Source: Choricystis sp. odSpoLacu1
Taxonomy: Eukaryota; Chlorophyta; Trebouxiophyceae
Assembly (NCBI GenBank): GCA_958009055.1
Contig: OY253656.1
Location: 1 to 64,000 of the forward strand
Direction: 5' to 3'
DNA length: 64,000 bases
Shown: positions 10,295-22,243 of the stretch, in pieces
How positions within the stretch are numbered: the stretch's first letter is position 1
Layout: the number at the start of each line of letters is the position of its first letter
Program-made: the position numbers and the translations under genes
The notes under the pieces: model-generated
Seen by the model: only the letters and a program-made list of their open reading frames with translations
Database searches by the model: none
Told to the model about the DNA's origin: nothing

Positions 10295-12032
10295 ATGCAG
10301 CGTGGCCGCCGCGCCAGCCCGAGCCCTCAGCGCGGACGCGGCGCCCGCGTCGTGGTACACGTTTCGCGGAGGCGACCAGCAGATGTGGGGCGAGCTCTAT
10401 GGTTTGATGCGGGTCGCCGCTGCTGTGGTGCCGGGTCGCGACCCTCCCACCCTGGAGAATCTGCTCAACCTGGCGTTCACTCGTTGCGGCCGCCTGTCGC
10501 CGTCCAACACGTTTGCCGACGTGCGCGCATTCATAAAAAGCATCGTGACACCGACGAAGCGTGGCCCCACGACCGGCGGCGCCCGCGTCTCCGAAAACAA
10601 CCCCACCGTCACCATGGGCCGCCGCAACCGCGACCTCATCACCAACGCGCTGAACGCGGCCGACAGCGACGGTCTACAAGACGGCACCCTGTTGTACGAC
10701 ATCGAGTGGCGCGCCGTTTTGGCCGCACTCGGCCCGCAGCGCCTGCTGTCCGCGCTCGCCGTGCGTGCCGTGACGGTCGCGCCCGTCGTCTCCACGCTCA
10801 ACCTGCCCAAGGGCTGCCACACCCTGGACCGACCTACGACCTACTGGCACCTCATCCTGGCCTTGTTCAAGGTGGGCCAGGGGCGGCGCGGGCACGTCCG
10901 CGCGTGCAACCAGCAAGCGCGCGTCGAACTACCGCTCGGCAACGGGCTCTCCATCTTCATCGGCTACGACACCGACTACCTCGCCGTCTTCACCTCTTAA
11001 CCGCACCTCCTGTGGCGCAGACGGGGACGCGCCCACCCTCCTTTGCGAAGTCGCTGCTTTCGTTTGTGCGGAGGCGGCGGCGCCATCAAAGGGAACCAAG
11101 ATCGCGGGCGGCGTGCTGTCGCGGCGTGTCACCGGCCGCGCCCTGCTCCCCTACCGCTGGGACGAGAATTTGCAGAACCTGATGGCCCGCGCCATCGCCG
11201 CGCTGGGCGGGCAGGCCGCCGTGCAGACGTCCCTGCAGCTGTGGGACGCGATGCGCGCCAACCAGGCCGGCCGCGCGCGCGGGCGCGAGATGGTGGGCGC
11301 TGCGGGCGTGCTGCCTCCCACGTGTGGCCCCGCTTCCTGGCGTTAGAGAGGGGGGGCTGGACCTGCACTTTTTTCCTGGCAAAGGCCCCGGCGGTTGGGG
11401 TTTCAGGCTCCCCTCTGGCTCCGACCTCGCCGAGTGGTTGGACGCGGCGCGGGCCGACTGTGGTGGTGATGGTGATGGTGGTGATGCTGGTGCCCGCTCC
11501 CGTCACGCCGACGTCGCGCGCTTGTTGCTGGGTTTGGTGCCGTACGACACATCGTTAGGTGGGCTACGCCCACCTAACGCCCGCCCCCCGCCAACCCCTC
11601 CCACGGCAACGCTACCCCGACCGTCGCCCAAGTCAACGCCCTGGTGGTGGCTGCGCTTGTCACCCTCCAGCGCGCATACGCCAGCTGCACGCCGTCGGAG
11701 GCGGTGACGGTGCTGGTGTGCGGAGGGGCGGCCATTTGGACGGCCGAAAACGAGAGCGCAGGAGTGCACGACTCTCAACAACTTTGCGCCCTCTTTTTCA
11801 CGTGTCCCTCTCCCCAATTCCCCCTCTCCCGACCCTCACACCCTCGCCCGCAATGCGCGCTCTGCGCCACTCCAGTACGTTTACGCGCGTGTGCACACAG
11901 AGGGAGTGGGAGGAGGCAAAAGCCCAGGCTCTCGCATCTGGGTCCCACCGCCCCGACGCTCACAATCCCTTCCCCCTCCATCCCCACTCCCCCAGCCCCC
12001 GCCACCGCCGCGGTCCACCGCCCCGCAGGTGA
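10295..12032 (+). CDS. Unrecognised multi-exon gene with an apparent +1 frame jump
   Basis: A protein-like frame runs from about 10300 (SWYTFRGGDQQMWGELYG) to a TAA at 10998 (ending GLSIFIGYDTDYLAVFTS). Directly after it the +1 frame continues smoothly with NRTSCGADGDAPTLLCEVAA, running to a donor after 11292. Phase-consistent exons follow: 11351-11558 (GLDLHFFPGKGPGGWGF), 11633-11763 (VNALVVAALVTLQRAYASC) and 11901-12032 (REWEEAKAQALASG, stop TGA). The start is uncertain: the ATG at 10295 is in another frame and no good in-frame ATG exists nearby. No family recognised. It may be two genes, or one with a frameshift at 10998. The 5' end overlaps the opposite-strand hydrolase region. Confidence 0.45.
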
Positions 12033-12044
12033 GTAAGCAACACG

Positions 12045-13890
<1,846 letters not shown>

Positions 13891-14208
13891 GCAACACGAA
13901 AGCGGGGGGGACGGCGGGGGGGGGGTGTCAGAGTCTTCACAGAGCGTGCGTGTGGTGATGGCGCCCGAGTTTTTTTACAAGGAGCGTGTGAAAAGCAGCA
14001 ACAAGAAAGAGAGAGAGAGAGAGATCATGGAAATCTGTCTCGGGGTGGGGTGGGGTGGGGGGGGGGGAGGCGCGTGCGAGATAGGCGAGAGAGTGCGCGG
14101 GCGTCGCCGCTTGGTAGTCGACGTCTAAAAACGACGGCACGACTCCCCCCGCGCCGACCCCTCTCCCCTCCCCTCTCCAAAAACACACGCAGCAGCGTGA
14201 AGCCAGCG
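13891..14208. other. Spacer downstream of SQD1
   Basis: Contains GA-rich (14010-14035) and G-rich (14045-14070) tracts. I see no gene in it. It probably includes the SQD1 3' UTR. Confidence 0.4.
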
Positions 14209-14440
14209 TCACTTCACAAACGTGCGCGCCGCCATGGCGTCCTCGTCCTGGGGCGCCAGCACGGCCGCCACGTGGGTCAGCGCGGCGTCGAGCGCGGTCA
14301 GCAAGCGGACGAGGGGGGGCGCGTCTGGGCGGGGGGCGGGGGCCGGCATGTGGGGGGCGGGGGCCGGCATGTGGGGGGCAGCAGACAGCAGGAGGCACAG
14401 GCCGTCGTGAAGAGACAGGCGACCGGAGCGCGGGACAGGG
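14209..14440 (-). CDS. Possible small minus-strand gene, 3' part
   Basis: Frame ending at 14209: LHDGLCLLLSAAPHMPAPAP, a second copy of PHMPAPAP, then LVRLLTALDAALTHVAAVLA and a short charged tail. The last 35 residues look like a genuine amphipathic helix. The upstream coding part could not be placed: several frames are open and no convincing splice pair was found. It would be divergent from the Sec16-like gene at 14676. Low support. Confidence 0.25.
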
Positions 14441-14675
14441 AGAGGGCGCCGACGCCGGCGCCGGCGAGCCACGGCCGCGAGCGAGAGAGTGAGCGTCGAA
14501 ACGAAACAGCGACGTTGCGCACTCTCCCTTTTCTGCCTTTTTCGATGGCGCGGCCCCGCGTGTGGCGACTGTTCTTGCGTCTGGTCGTCCCTCCCCAGCA
14601 GCTCTCTGTGTCCCGTCCTTGTGGAACGGACGGCGCGCGTGTGACGTCGTCGTCGTCGCGCGCCCGCATTCCACG

Positions 14676-17600
14676 ATGCTGGGCCGCTTCCTGGGCGCCA
14701 AGGTGTGGGGTTGAGGGCGCGTGGTGCCTGTTGAGAGTGAGCTGTGACTGTCTGTTGACGCGTGCGCAGGCTGCGGGGCGCAGGGCGGCCTCTCTGGCCG
14801 CCCTGCGTCACAGCTGCGTCGCGCGGCGCAGCTGTGTTTCCAATGCGCGCGCGCGTTTGGGAGCGACCGCCTTTGCCCACACGCCTGCCACCGCCTGCGC
14901 CCACGCGCGCCAGCTTTTAATCAAGCTGGAGCATGTGTGTGGCTGGACGCCCAGCTCGTGCTCCGTTTTTTTCTAACAACACTCCCCCTCCCCACCTCCC
15001 CCCACAGGGCGCAACTGACGGCGACGACAAGCCCAAGAAGCCGGTCAAAGCCAAGCTGGGCGTCAAGAACGAGTTTTACTTTGATGAAGAGGTGTGTGTG
15101 TGTGTGAGAGAGAGGGAGAGAGGTGGAGGGAAGGGTGCGTGCCCGCTCCTGTCCGCGTCCACCACTACCACCACCAACCCTCCCACCTCCAGCTCAAATG
15201 CTGGCGCGAGCGTGGCGCCCCGCCGCCCGCAGCAGCAGGCCCGCCTCCCCCCCCTCCATCCTCCGCGCCCGCGCCGTCGGCCGCGTCTGCGCAGCTGCCC
15301 GCCGCCCCACGCGCGCCTAGCGCCACGTCGTCCCGGTACGCAGACTCTGGGTTGCTGGGCGTATCCCAGTCGACCGCACCGCCCGCGGCCAGCGTGCTGC
15401 CGGTGGTGCTGCCTCGGCCTGCGGGCGGCGGGGGCGCGGCGCCGCCACCCGGCGCCTTTTTTGTGCCGGGGGCTGGCGCGTCTGCCGGCACTGCTCCTGG
15501 AGCGACGCTGTTTCAGGTGATACCACGGAAGCCTGGGGGCAGGGGACGGGGGCGGGGGCGTGCTGCTGCTGGCGCGATGGCTCCTCCGCCGCCGCCAGGG
15601 GCTGCCACTGCTCACACCCTGTCTGCCTCTGCGTCGAATGATGTTTTGAGTCATCCATCCGCCGTACAGTGGGCTGCCTCCTTTGCAGAGAGCGCGTCAT
15701 CATCGCCGGCCGTCACCAGCGCGCCGCCCGGGTTTGGGCAGGCTGCCCCTGCGTCTGCGCCTCCAGCCCACACGTCTGCCTCTGCCTGGGCAGCCGCCGC
15801 CGTGGCTGCCGGCACCTACACCCAGGACCAGGCGGATGCATGGTTGGTGTCCCTGGGGGCGGGGCCAGCGCAGCAGCCGTTGGCGCGTTCTTCCCGCCCC
15901 GCGACGCAGCCGGCCGCGCCGCGCCCGCCGCCCTCCACCTCCTCCCTCGGCTCCTGGGCCCAGGCCGGCCCTACCGGCACCGGCAAGCTGGCTGCACCCG
16001 TGGAGTGGGATGCGCCGCCGTCGCCCGCGGCGGCGCCGCCGTCTCCTGTCGCCGCTGTCTCCGACGACGGCTCCAGCGACGACGGCGGCGGCAGCGCGCT
16101 GGCCACCCTGGCGGCCGCGGGCCCGCCCACCGCCCCGCCCGGGGGCGCGCCCTGGGTCACCTCGTTTGCGCAGGCTGCCGGTGTGTTGGCGCCGAGTCGG
16201 GGGGTGGCGTCGGCGCCTGCCACACCCGCAACGTGGGGTGCGGTCGGCGTCACGGGCGCAGCCTCCGTCCCCGCCACGCCTCTTGCCACCGTGGCCGTCG
16301 CCACGGAAGCCGAGAAGCCTGGTGCTGATGTCGGGCTGGCTGTGGCTCTCACCATGCCTGCTGCCGACCCACTCCCCACCGCCCCCCTGCCCGACGCTTT
16401 GCCCCACCCTTCCTCACTCGTGCCCTCACCCGCCGCGTCCCCCGCGCGCCGGTCTGCATCATTCGCGCTGCCCCCCATCACCACGGGCGTGCCTCTGTCT
16501 ACGCCCGTGACGCAGACAGACCGCAGACCGAGGGATGGGACACCTGCCGCCAGCGGTCGTGTGACCCCCACCATGGCGCCCCCTCCGCCCCCTGTCGACG
16601 CCACCACTCTCGACGCTCTGGCCGCCTCCCTGGCCGCCGAGCGCGAGCGCGCCGACGCGTTTGCCGCTGAGAACGCCACCCTGCTGGCTGAGCGCGATGA
16701 CGCGGACGCAAAAATCGCGGAGCTGGCTGCTGATGTTGACGCGGCGCGCTCGGCACAGACGGCGGCAGAGGCTGCCGCCGCCGCTGCTGCTGCCGCCGCC
16801 GCCGCCGCCCGTGGCACCCGGGGTGGCGCCGAGTCTGACGTAGACGCCCTCAAACGCCGCGTCGACGAGCTCACGGCTGAACTGGAAGAACTCGGGGGCG
16901 ACCTGCTGGCCAAGGACGACGAAATCGACTCCCTGCAAGGCGACCTCGTGGCCGCCCGCCGGGCCGCTGCCACGGGGGGTGGCGACGGTGCCGGCCTGCG
17001 CGCTGAAGCAGAAGCCCTGCGCGCCGCGGTGGATGAACACAAGCACCACGTGGCCGCGTTGGAGGACGCGCTGGCAGCGGCGACTGTTGAGGTCGATGCC
17101 GCACGCGCGGCGCGGGCGGCCTCGGTGGACGGCCAAGTCGCTCAAACCAGTGCCCAGCTGGCTGAGGCGCAGGCTGAGGCGCAAGCCGCGTCGCAGCGGG
17201 CGGCGGATGCGGAGGCAAGGGCGACTGCAGCTGAGCAGCTGGTGGCCGACGTGGAAGCAAGGATCGCCGCTGCGGACGAGCGCGCCACAGCCGCTGAAGC
17301 CGCTGAAGCCGCATCCGCAGAAGACGCTGCCGCCGCCCGTGCAGCGGCTGCTGCCGCCGACGAGCGTATGGCTGAAGCCAGCGCCGGCGCAGAGGAGCGT
17401 GCCGCCGTGGCCGAAGCGCGCGCCTCCGCCGCCGAAGCCCACGCCGCCCACCTGGAAGCCGAAATTTCAAACCACCACCACGCCCTCACCAGCCGCATCA
17501 CCGAGCTGGAGGGTGAACGCGACGCAGCAGCTGGCGCCGCTGCCGACACGGCCGCGCGCGCCAACACGGCCGACGCGGCGTTGGCCGACGCGGCCGCGGC

Positions 17601-19455
17601 CGACGCATCGGCACGCGCACGTGCCGATGCCGCTGAAGCCGCGGTAGCGGCGCTGCGTGATGAGGTGGCGGCTGTGAATGATGCGCTGGTTGAGGCGAGA
17701 GGGGAGGTGGAGGCGGCGCAGGGTGAGGCGGAAGGTGCGAGGGCGGACGCTGAAGCCGCGCGTGCCGAAACTGAAGCCGCCCGCGCCGACGCCGCCGACG
17801 CGCGCGCCCGCCTGGACGACGCGTTGGCGGCTGCTGCTGGTGACGCTGATCAGCGTGTGGCTGCCGCGGCTGCCGACCGTGACGCCGCGGTCGCTGCTGC
17901 TGTCGCCGACCGGGACGCTGCCGTCGCAGATGCGCTAGTCGACCGCGACGCCGCCGTCACGGCCGCCCTCGCCGACCGCGACGCCGCCGTCACGGCCCTC
18001 GCCGACCGCGACGCCGCGCAGGCCCAGCTGGAACACCTGACTTCGCAACTGGCAGATGCGCTCGCAGAGCGCGACGCTGCATCCGCTGCCGGGGCCGCAG
18101 CCACTGCCAAACTCACAGCCGCCATCCGCGCCCCCGCCATCGCCGCAGATGCACCCATCCGCCCCGCCTCGGCTCCATCCTCCGTGTTTGCGCTGGAGAC
18201 GCAGCTGGCGGAGCAGGCCACCGAGTTTGGCGATCTGTTGGCGTGCCTGGGCCAAGAGTCGGCCAAGCTGGCCGAAGTCAGCGCCCTGGCCGCGGCCGCG
18301 GGTGTGGACGTGGACGGCGTGGTGGCGCGCGTGGAGGAGGAGTATGGATTTGGGGAGGACGAGGAGGGGGAGTATGGTGGTGGTGATGGCGACGACGACG
18401 CTCTCGCGGCGGGCGCGGTCGCTGCCGAGTATGGCGATGCTGGTGCATACGATGAGTCTGCTGACCCTGCTGCCTATGGCGACACTGCTGCCGGCCCGAG
18501 TGATGAGGGCTGGGCGGGGGAGCAAGGCTGGGACGGCGGCGACGACACGGCGGCGGCCGACGATCAAGCCTGGGCGCAGGAGGAGCAAGGGGTCGCCCAC
18601 GAAGAGCAAGGATGGGCGCATGATGAAAGCGCCGCCGCCGATGATCAAGCCTGGGCGCAGGAGGAGCAAGAAAGCGCGGGCGACACCCACCAAAGCTGGG
18701 CGGGCGGCGACGCCGACCACCACCAAGACTGGGCTGATGACGAGGCGGCCGCCGACGACCAAGGCTGGGAAGGTGGCGACGACGCTGCTGTCGCGGCCGA
18801 CGTCCACGGCTGGGAAGGCGGTGGCGCCGCTGCCGCTGCCGCCCCGGCCGACGACCACGGCTGGGAAGGCGACGACGCCGTCGCGGCCGACTCCACCTAC
18901 GCTGCCGCTGCTGCCCCGCCCAGCCAGTGGGCGGACGACGGCACGGGCGGCTGGGAGGGTGACGAGGCTGGTGAGGAGACGGGCGCTGGCTGGGAGGGCG
19001 AGGTTGAAGAGACGGCGGCTGCTGGCTGGGAGGGTGGGGACGTCGATGCCGACGCGACCGCCGCCACCAGCTGGGAGGGCGACGACGTTGCCGTCCCGGC
19101 CGCCGAGGGTGGCGGCGGTGACGACGGGTGGGAGATCGATGAAGCCGCGGTCGCGGCGGTCACCGACGCGGCAGCCGCTGCTTCGACTGCGGCTGCCGAT
19201 CCTACTGCCAGCGCTGCACCACCTGACCCGTCGACCACCCCCGCCTGGGACGGCTGGGGCGGCGATGACGACGTCGACCTGGACGTGGCTGTGCCACCGC
19301 CCCCCCCTCCTCCACCTGCCACCGACGGGTGGGACGCCGACGACGACCTGGACCTGCCCCCCCCGCCCCCGCCCACGGCTGTGCTGTCCATGGGGGGTGG
19401 CCTGCCCGCGGCGGGCGAGGAGGAGCTGGACTTGACGGACGAGTGGGGAGCGTGA
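14676..19455 (+). CDS. Sec16-motif protein with long coiled coil and acidic Trp repeats
   Basis: Exons 14676-14702, 15008-15091 and 15193-19455 give 1,457 residues. Residues 1-50 read MLGRFLGAK, then PVKAKLGVKNEFYFDEELKC with WRERGAPPP across the second splice. This is the segment found near the C-terminus of Sec16 ('KA.LGEEN.FYYDE.L..W...G..PP'), the scaffold of ER exit sites that organises COPII budding. A Pro/Ala-rich region of about 400 residues follows, then about 550 residues of Ala/Glu/Asp heptads (predicted coiled coil, about 500-1050). The last part is an acidic tail with about a dozen GWEGG/QAWAQEE-type Trp repeats, ending in poly-Pro and DLTDEWGA. The helical central domain of Sec16 is not visible, so calling it Sec16 itself would go too far. 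A coiled-coil ER-exit/Golgi matrix protein that borrowed the motif is equally possible. Confidence 0.7.
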
Positions 19456-19707
19456 ACAGGGGTGGCGTGAGAGGGTTGTGTGTGTTTCGACACGTCTGCG
19501 TGCGTTTGTCCTTTTTCCATCCAGTTTTTTTCCGTGCAACATGACGACTACACACGCTCCCAGTGGAAAGACAGAGACAACAACGGGCCTCGGAGCTTTT
19601 TTTATTCAGTCGAAAACCTGAATAAACCACTGGGCTTCGACTGGTCTTTGCCGAAAACCGTTTTTTTTTGCATCACCCGTTTCCCCACCCAAAATAATGA
19701 GAAGAAA

Positions 19708-19770
<63 letters not shown>

Positions 19771-19783
19771 CACACCCTCTCTC
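19456..19783. other. Convergent spacer with CA microsatellite
   Basis: Between the stop of the Sec16-motif gene and the stop of centrin on the other strand. It is the most AT-rich stretch for several kb and includes a long CA run. No gene. Confidence 0.6.
19709..19764. repeat. (CA)28 microsatellite
   Basis: An uninterrupted CA dinucleotide run of about 56 bases in the convergent 3' spacer. Shorter CA/GT runs are common in introns throughout the window; this is the longest. Confidence 0.95.
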
Positions 19784-20714
19784 TCAGCAAAACAGGGCGC
19801 TCTTGCGCATGATGCGCACAAACTCGGCTTCATCCACTTCACCATCGCCGTCGCGGTCGGCTTCATCGATCATTTCGCGCAGTTCGTCATCGGTCAGCGG
19901 CTCCCCCAGCTCCTTGGCCACCCGCTTCAGGTTGGCAAACGAGATGCGCCCCGTCTCGTCCGCGTCAAACAGACGGAACGCTTTGCGCAGCTCGTCCACC
20001 GGGTCGCGCGTCGCGATCTTTTGCGCGACGAGGGCGGCAAAGTCGTCATAGTCCAGGGCGCCGTCGGGGGAGGCGACGGAGGCCAGCATGGAGGCGAGCT
20101 CGTCTTTGGTGGGTTCGAAGCCCAGGGCGCTGGGTGGGGAGGAGGGGAGGTGGGGGTTGGAAAACGCGCGCGCACACACAAAACAGGCGTCCTCCGTTTC
20201 TTGACCCACACACACCACTCACCGCATGGCCACTTTCAGCTCCTTGGCGTCAATGGCGCCCGCGCCGTCCGTGTCAAACAGGTCGAACGCCTCGCTGAGG
20301 TGTGTGTGTGTGGGAAAGGATGAGCAACACACCTCGTTTGCCCACACACGCACACTTCCCGCCAAAACACACAACCCTACTCACCGAATCTCCTGCTTCT
20401 GCTCCTCAGTCAGGCCGGCGCCCGCGCCGGCAGCCGAGTCGCGGCGCACCGTCGCGGCAGCGCGGCGGTAGGCGGTTTGCTGTGAAGGGAGGGGGGGGAG
20501 AGGAGGGTGGAGGGTCGAAGTCGAGCGTTCCTTCTCTCCTGGCATGGCCTAGGCGGCTGGGAGTGGCGGAGGGCGGGGAGCAGGGGCGCACAGCCCCCGC
20601 GCCAGCGCGCGCATGCGAAATCGCGCGCGCGCGTGCCCCACTCTCTCTCCCTCCTCTGCAACACGCGCGTGTGCGTAACGCGCGCGCCCCTCAGCTGCCT
20701 GCGAGTCTCACCAT
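19784..20714 (-). CDS. Centrin (caltractin), EF-hand protein
   Basis: Ca2+-binding protein of basal bodies/centrosomes and, in some lineages, mRNA export and DNA repair complexes. Exons on the minus strand: 20712-20714 (ATG alone), 20385-20479, 20223-20294 and 19784-20129; all junctions keep frame, giving 171 residues. The centrin signature [10 protein letters not shown] joins across an intron to [20 protein letters not shown] (EF-hand 1) and then [13 protein letters not shown]2 is [11 protein letters not shown] (degenerate). EF3 is [17 protein letters not shown] and EF4 is [16 protein letters not shown]. It ends in an IMRKSALFC tail. The start was chosen because ATG|GTGAGA is the only ATG-plus-donor upstream that restores frame with [14 protein letters not shown]. 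The EF2 loop lacks several acidic ligands, so it probably binds Ca2+ poorly. Confidence 0.9.
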
Positions 20715-20931
20715 GGCGAGGGTGTGGGGAGAGGGAGAGTGTGCGGTGGGAATGAGGGAGCACGGACGCTCGAGAGAAACTGGAGTGAAGGTTTTTTTCG
20801 TCGCGCGCCGACGTTGTTTCTTTGACCTGCCATCACTCCCACCTCTCCATTCGGGCTTAGAGTCGCCCGCGCTGGCAGCGCACGCAGGCACGCGTTGCAC
20901 GTCCACACACACACTCTCCCACATACACACC

Positions 20932-21993
20932 ATGCGCCGCCCAGCCCCCCCTCGCCCGCCCCTTCCCGCAGCCACACCCTCCACCACCCCCACCCCCACA
21001 AAACACCTGGTCGTCGCGGGCTCCATCAACTCAGACCTCGTCCTGCGTGTCGATCGTCTACCCGACCCTGGCGAAACGCTGGCCGCCCACTCTTTAGCCA
21101 CATTCACCGGGGGCAAAGGATGCAACCAGGCCGCCGCGGCGGCGCGGTTGGGGCACCCGACCTTGATGGTGGGGCGGGTGGGGGCGGACGCAGCGGGTGC
21201 GGGTTTGGTGGCTGCGCTGGAAAGCACAGGGTGTGATACCAGACACGTGCGGCGGGCGGCGGCTGGCACACCAACAGGCACCGCCGTCATCCTCCTCCAA
21301 CCGTCCGGCGAAAACTCCATCATCATCGTGGGCGGCGCCAACACGGATGATGTGGGAGCCTGGACGCGGGCGTCAGTGCGAGAAGACGCGCTCTCCTCCC
21401 TGCCCAACGCGGGCGCCCTGCTGCTGCAGCGTGAGGTGAGTGACGCGACGAACACAGCGCTGGCGGCCGCGGCGGCAGCCGCTGGTGTGCCCGTGTTACT
21501 CGATCTAGGCGGCATCGACACACCTCCCCCCCCCGCCCTGCTGGCGTGCGTGCACACCATCTCGCCCAACGAGACTGAGCTGGCCAGAGTGACGGGGGCG
21601 CGCGTTGGTGGTGGCGAGGCGGGCGCGGCCGATGGCGGCGCCGTCCAAGCTGCCGCTGAAGCCTTGCTCGCCATGGGCCCCCACGCCGTCCTGGTCAAGC
21701 GCGGCAGCCGGGGCGCCATGCTGGTGACGAGAAAAGGGGGGAAGAGTGACGCCACCGTCACTGTTACCACCATCCCCGCCTTTCCCGTCACCCGCGTCGT
21801 CGACACCACGGGCGCTGGAGATTGCTTCACCGGCGCATACGCGGTGGCCATGCTGCGTGGGCTGGAGGCGGCAGACGCGATGCGGTACGCGGCAGCCGCG
21901 GCCGCGGTGTGTGTCACGCGCGAGGGCGCGCTGCCCAGCCTGCCGACGGGGGACGAGGTGGAGGGGGTGGTGAGAGGGGAGGTGAGGCTGTGA
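20932..21993 (+). CDS. Ribokinase (PfkB family)
   Basis: ATP-dependent phosphorylation of D-ribose to ribose-5-phosphate, feeding nucleotide and pentose-phosphate metabolism. One intronless frame of 353 codons. After a Pro-rich leader of about 23 residues, VVAGSINSDLVLRVDRLPDP is the ribokinase N-terminal motif. FTGGKGCNQAAAAARLG is PfkB signature 1 (Gly-Gly substrate loop). ISPNETELARVTG follows, and VVDTTGAGDCFTGAYAVAML is signature 2, with the catalytic Asp in GAGD. Length fits ribokinases (about 310) plus the leader. The leader could be an organelle presequence, but it is Pro-rich and short. It is divergent from centrin, with 217 bp between starts. Ribokinase is favoured over other PfkB sugars because of the SINSD and GGKGCNQA motifs. 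Confidence 0.9.
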   Translation: MRRPAPPRPPLPAATPSTTPTPTKHLVVAGSINSDLVLRVDRLPDPGETLAAHSLATFTGGKGCNQAAAAARLGHPTLMVGRVGADAAGAGLVAALESTGCDTRHVRRAAAGTPTGTAVILLQPSGENSIIIVGGANTDDVGAWTRASVREDALSSLPNAGALLLQREVSDATNTALAAAAAAAGVPVLLDLGGIDTPPPPALLACVHTISPNETELARVTGARVGGGEAGAADGGAVQAAAEALLAMGPHAVLVKRGSRGAMLVTRKGGKSDATVTVTTIPAFPVTRVVDTTGAGDCFTGAYAVAMLRGLEAADAMRYAAAAAAVCVTREGALPSLPTGDEVEGVVRGEVRL

Positions 21994-22243
21994 TGATTGT
22001 GTTTTGTGTAGAAATGGATGTGTGTGGGTGATTTGATGTTTGCTGTGTGGGCGGGGGTTGGCGTAGCGGATAGCGAGAGAAAACAAAAAACATCGACGAC
22101 AAAAACACGACTCTCTTTTTCCCTCGGCCACCCTCCCCCGCCCTAGGCGCCCGCCCACGCGCGCCAGGTGGCCTCACCTCCCCATCCCGCACACTCCCGC
22201 ACACGCGCCACACACAGCGCCGCCTCCAATTCCCGATTTCAAA

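Noticed and set aside
17935..19542. Minus-strand open frame of 535 codons opposite the coiled-coil protein
   Set aside because: Shadow of an Ala/Asp-rich coding region; no domain-like sequence.
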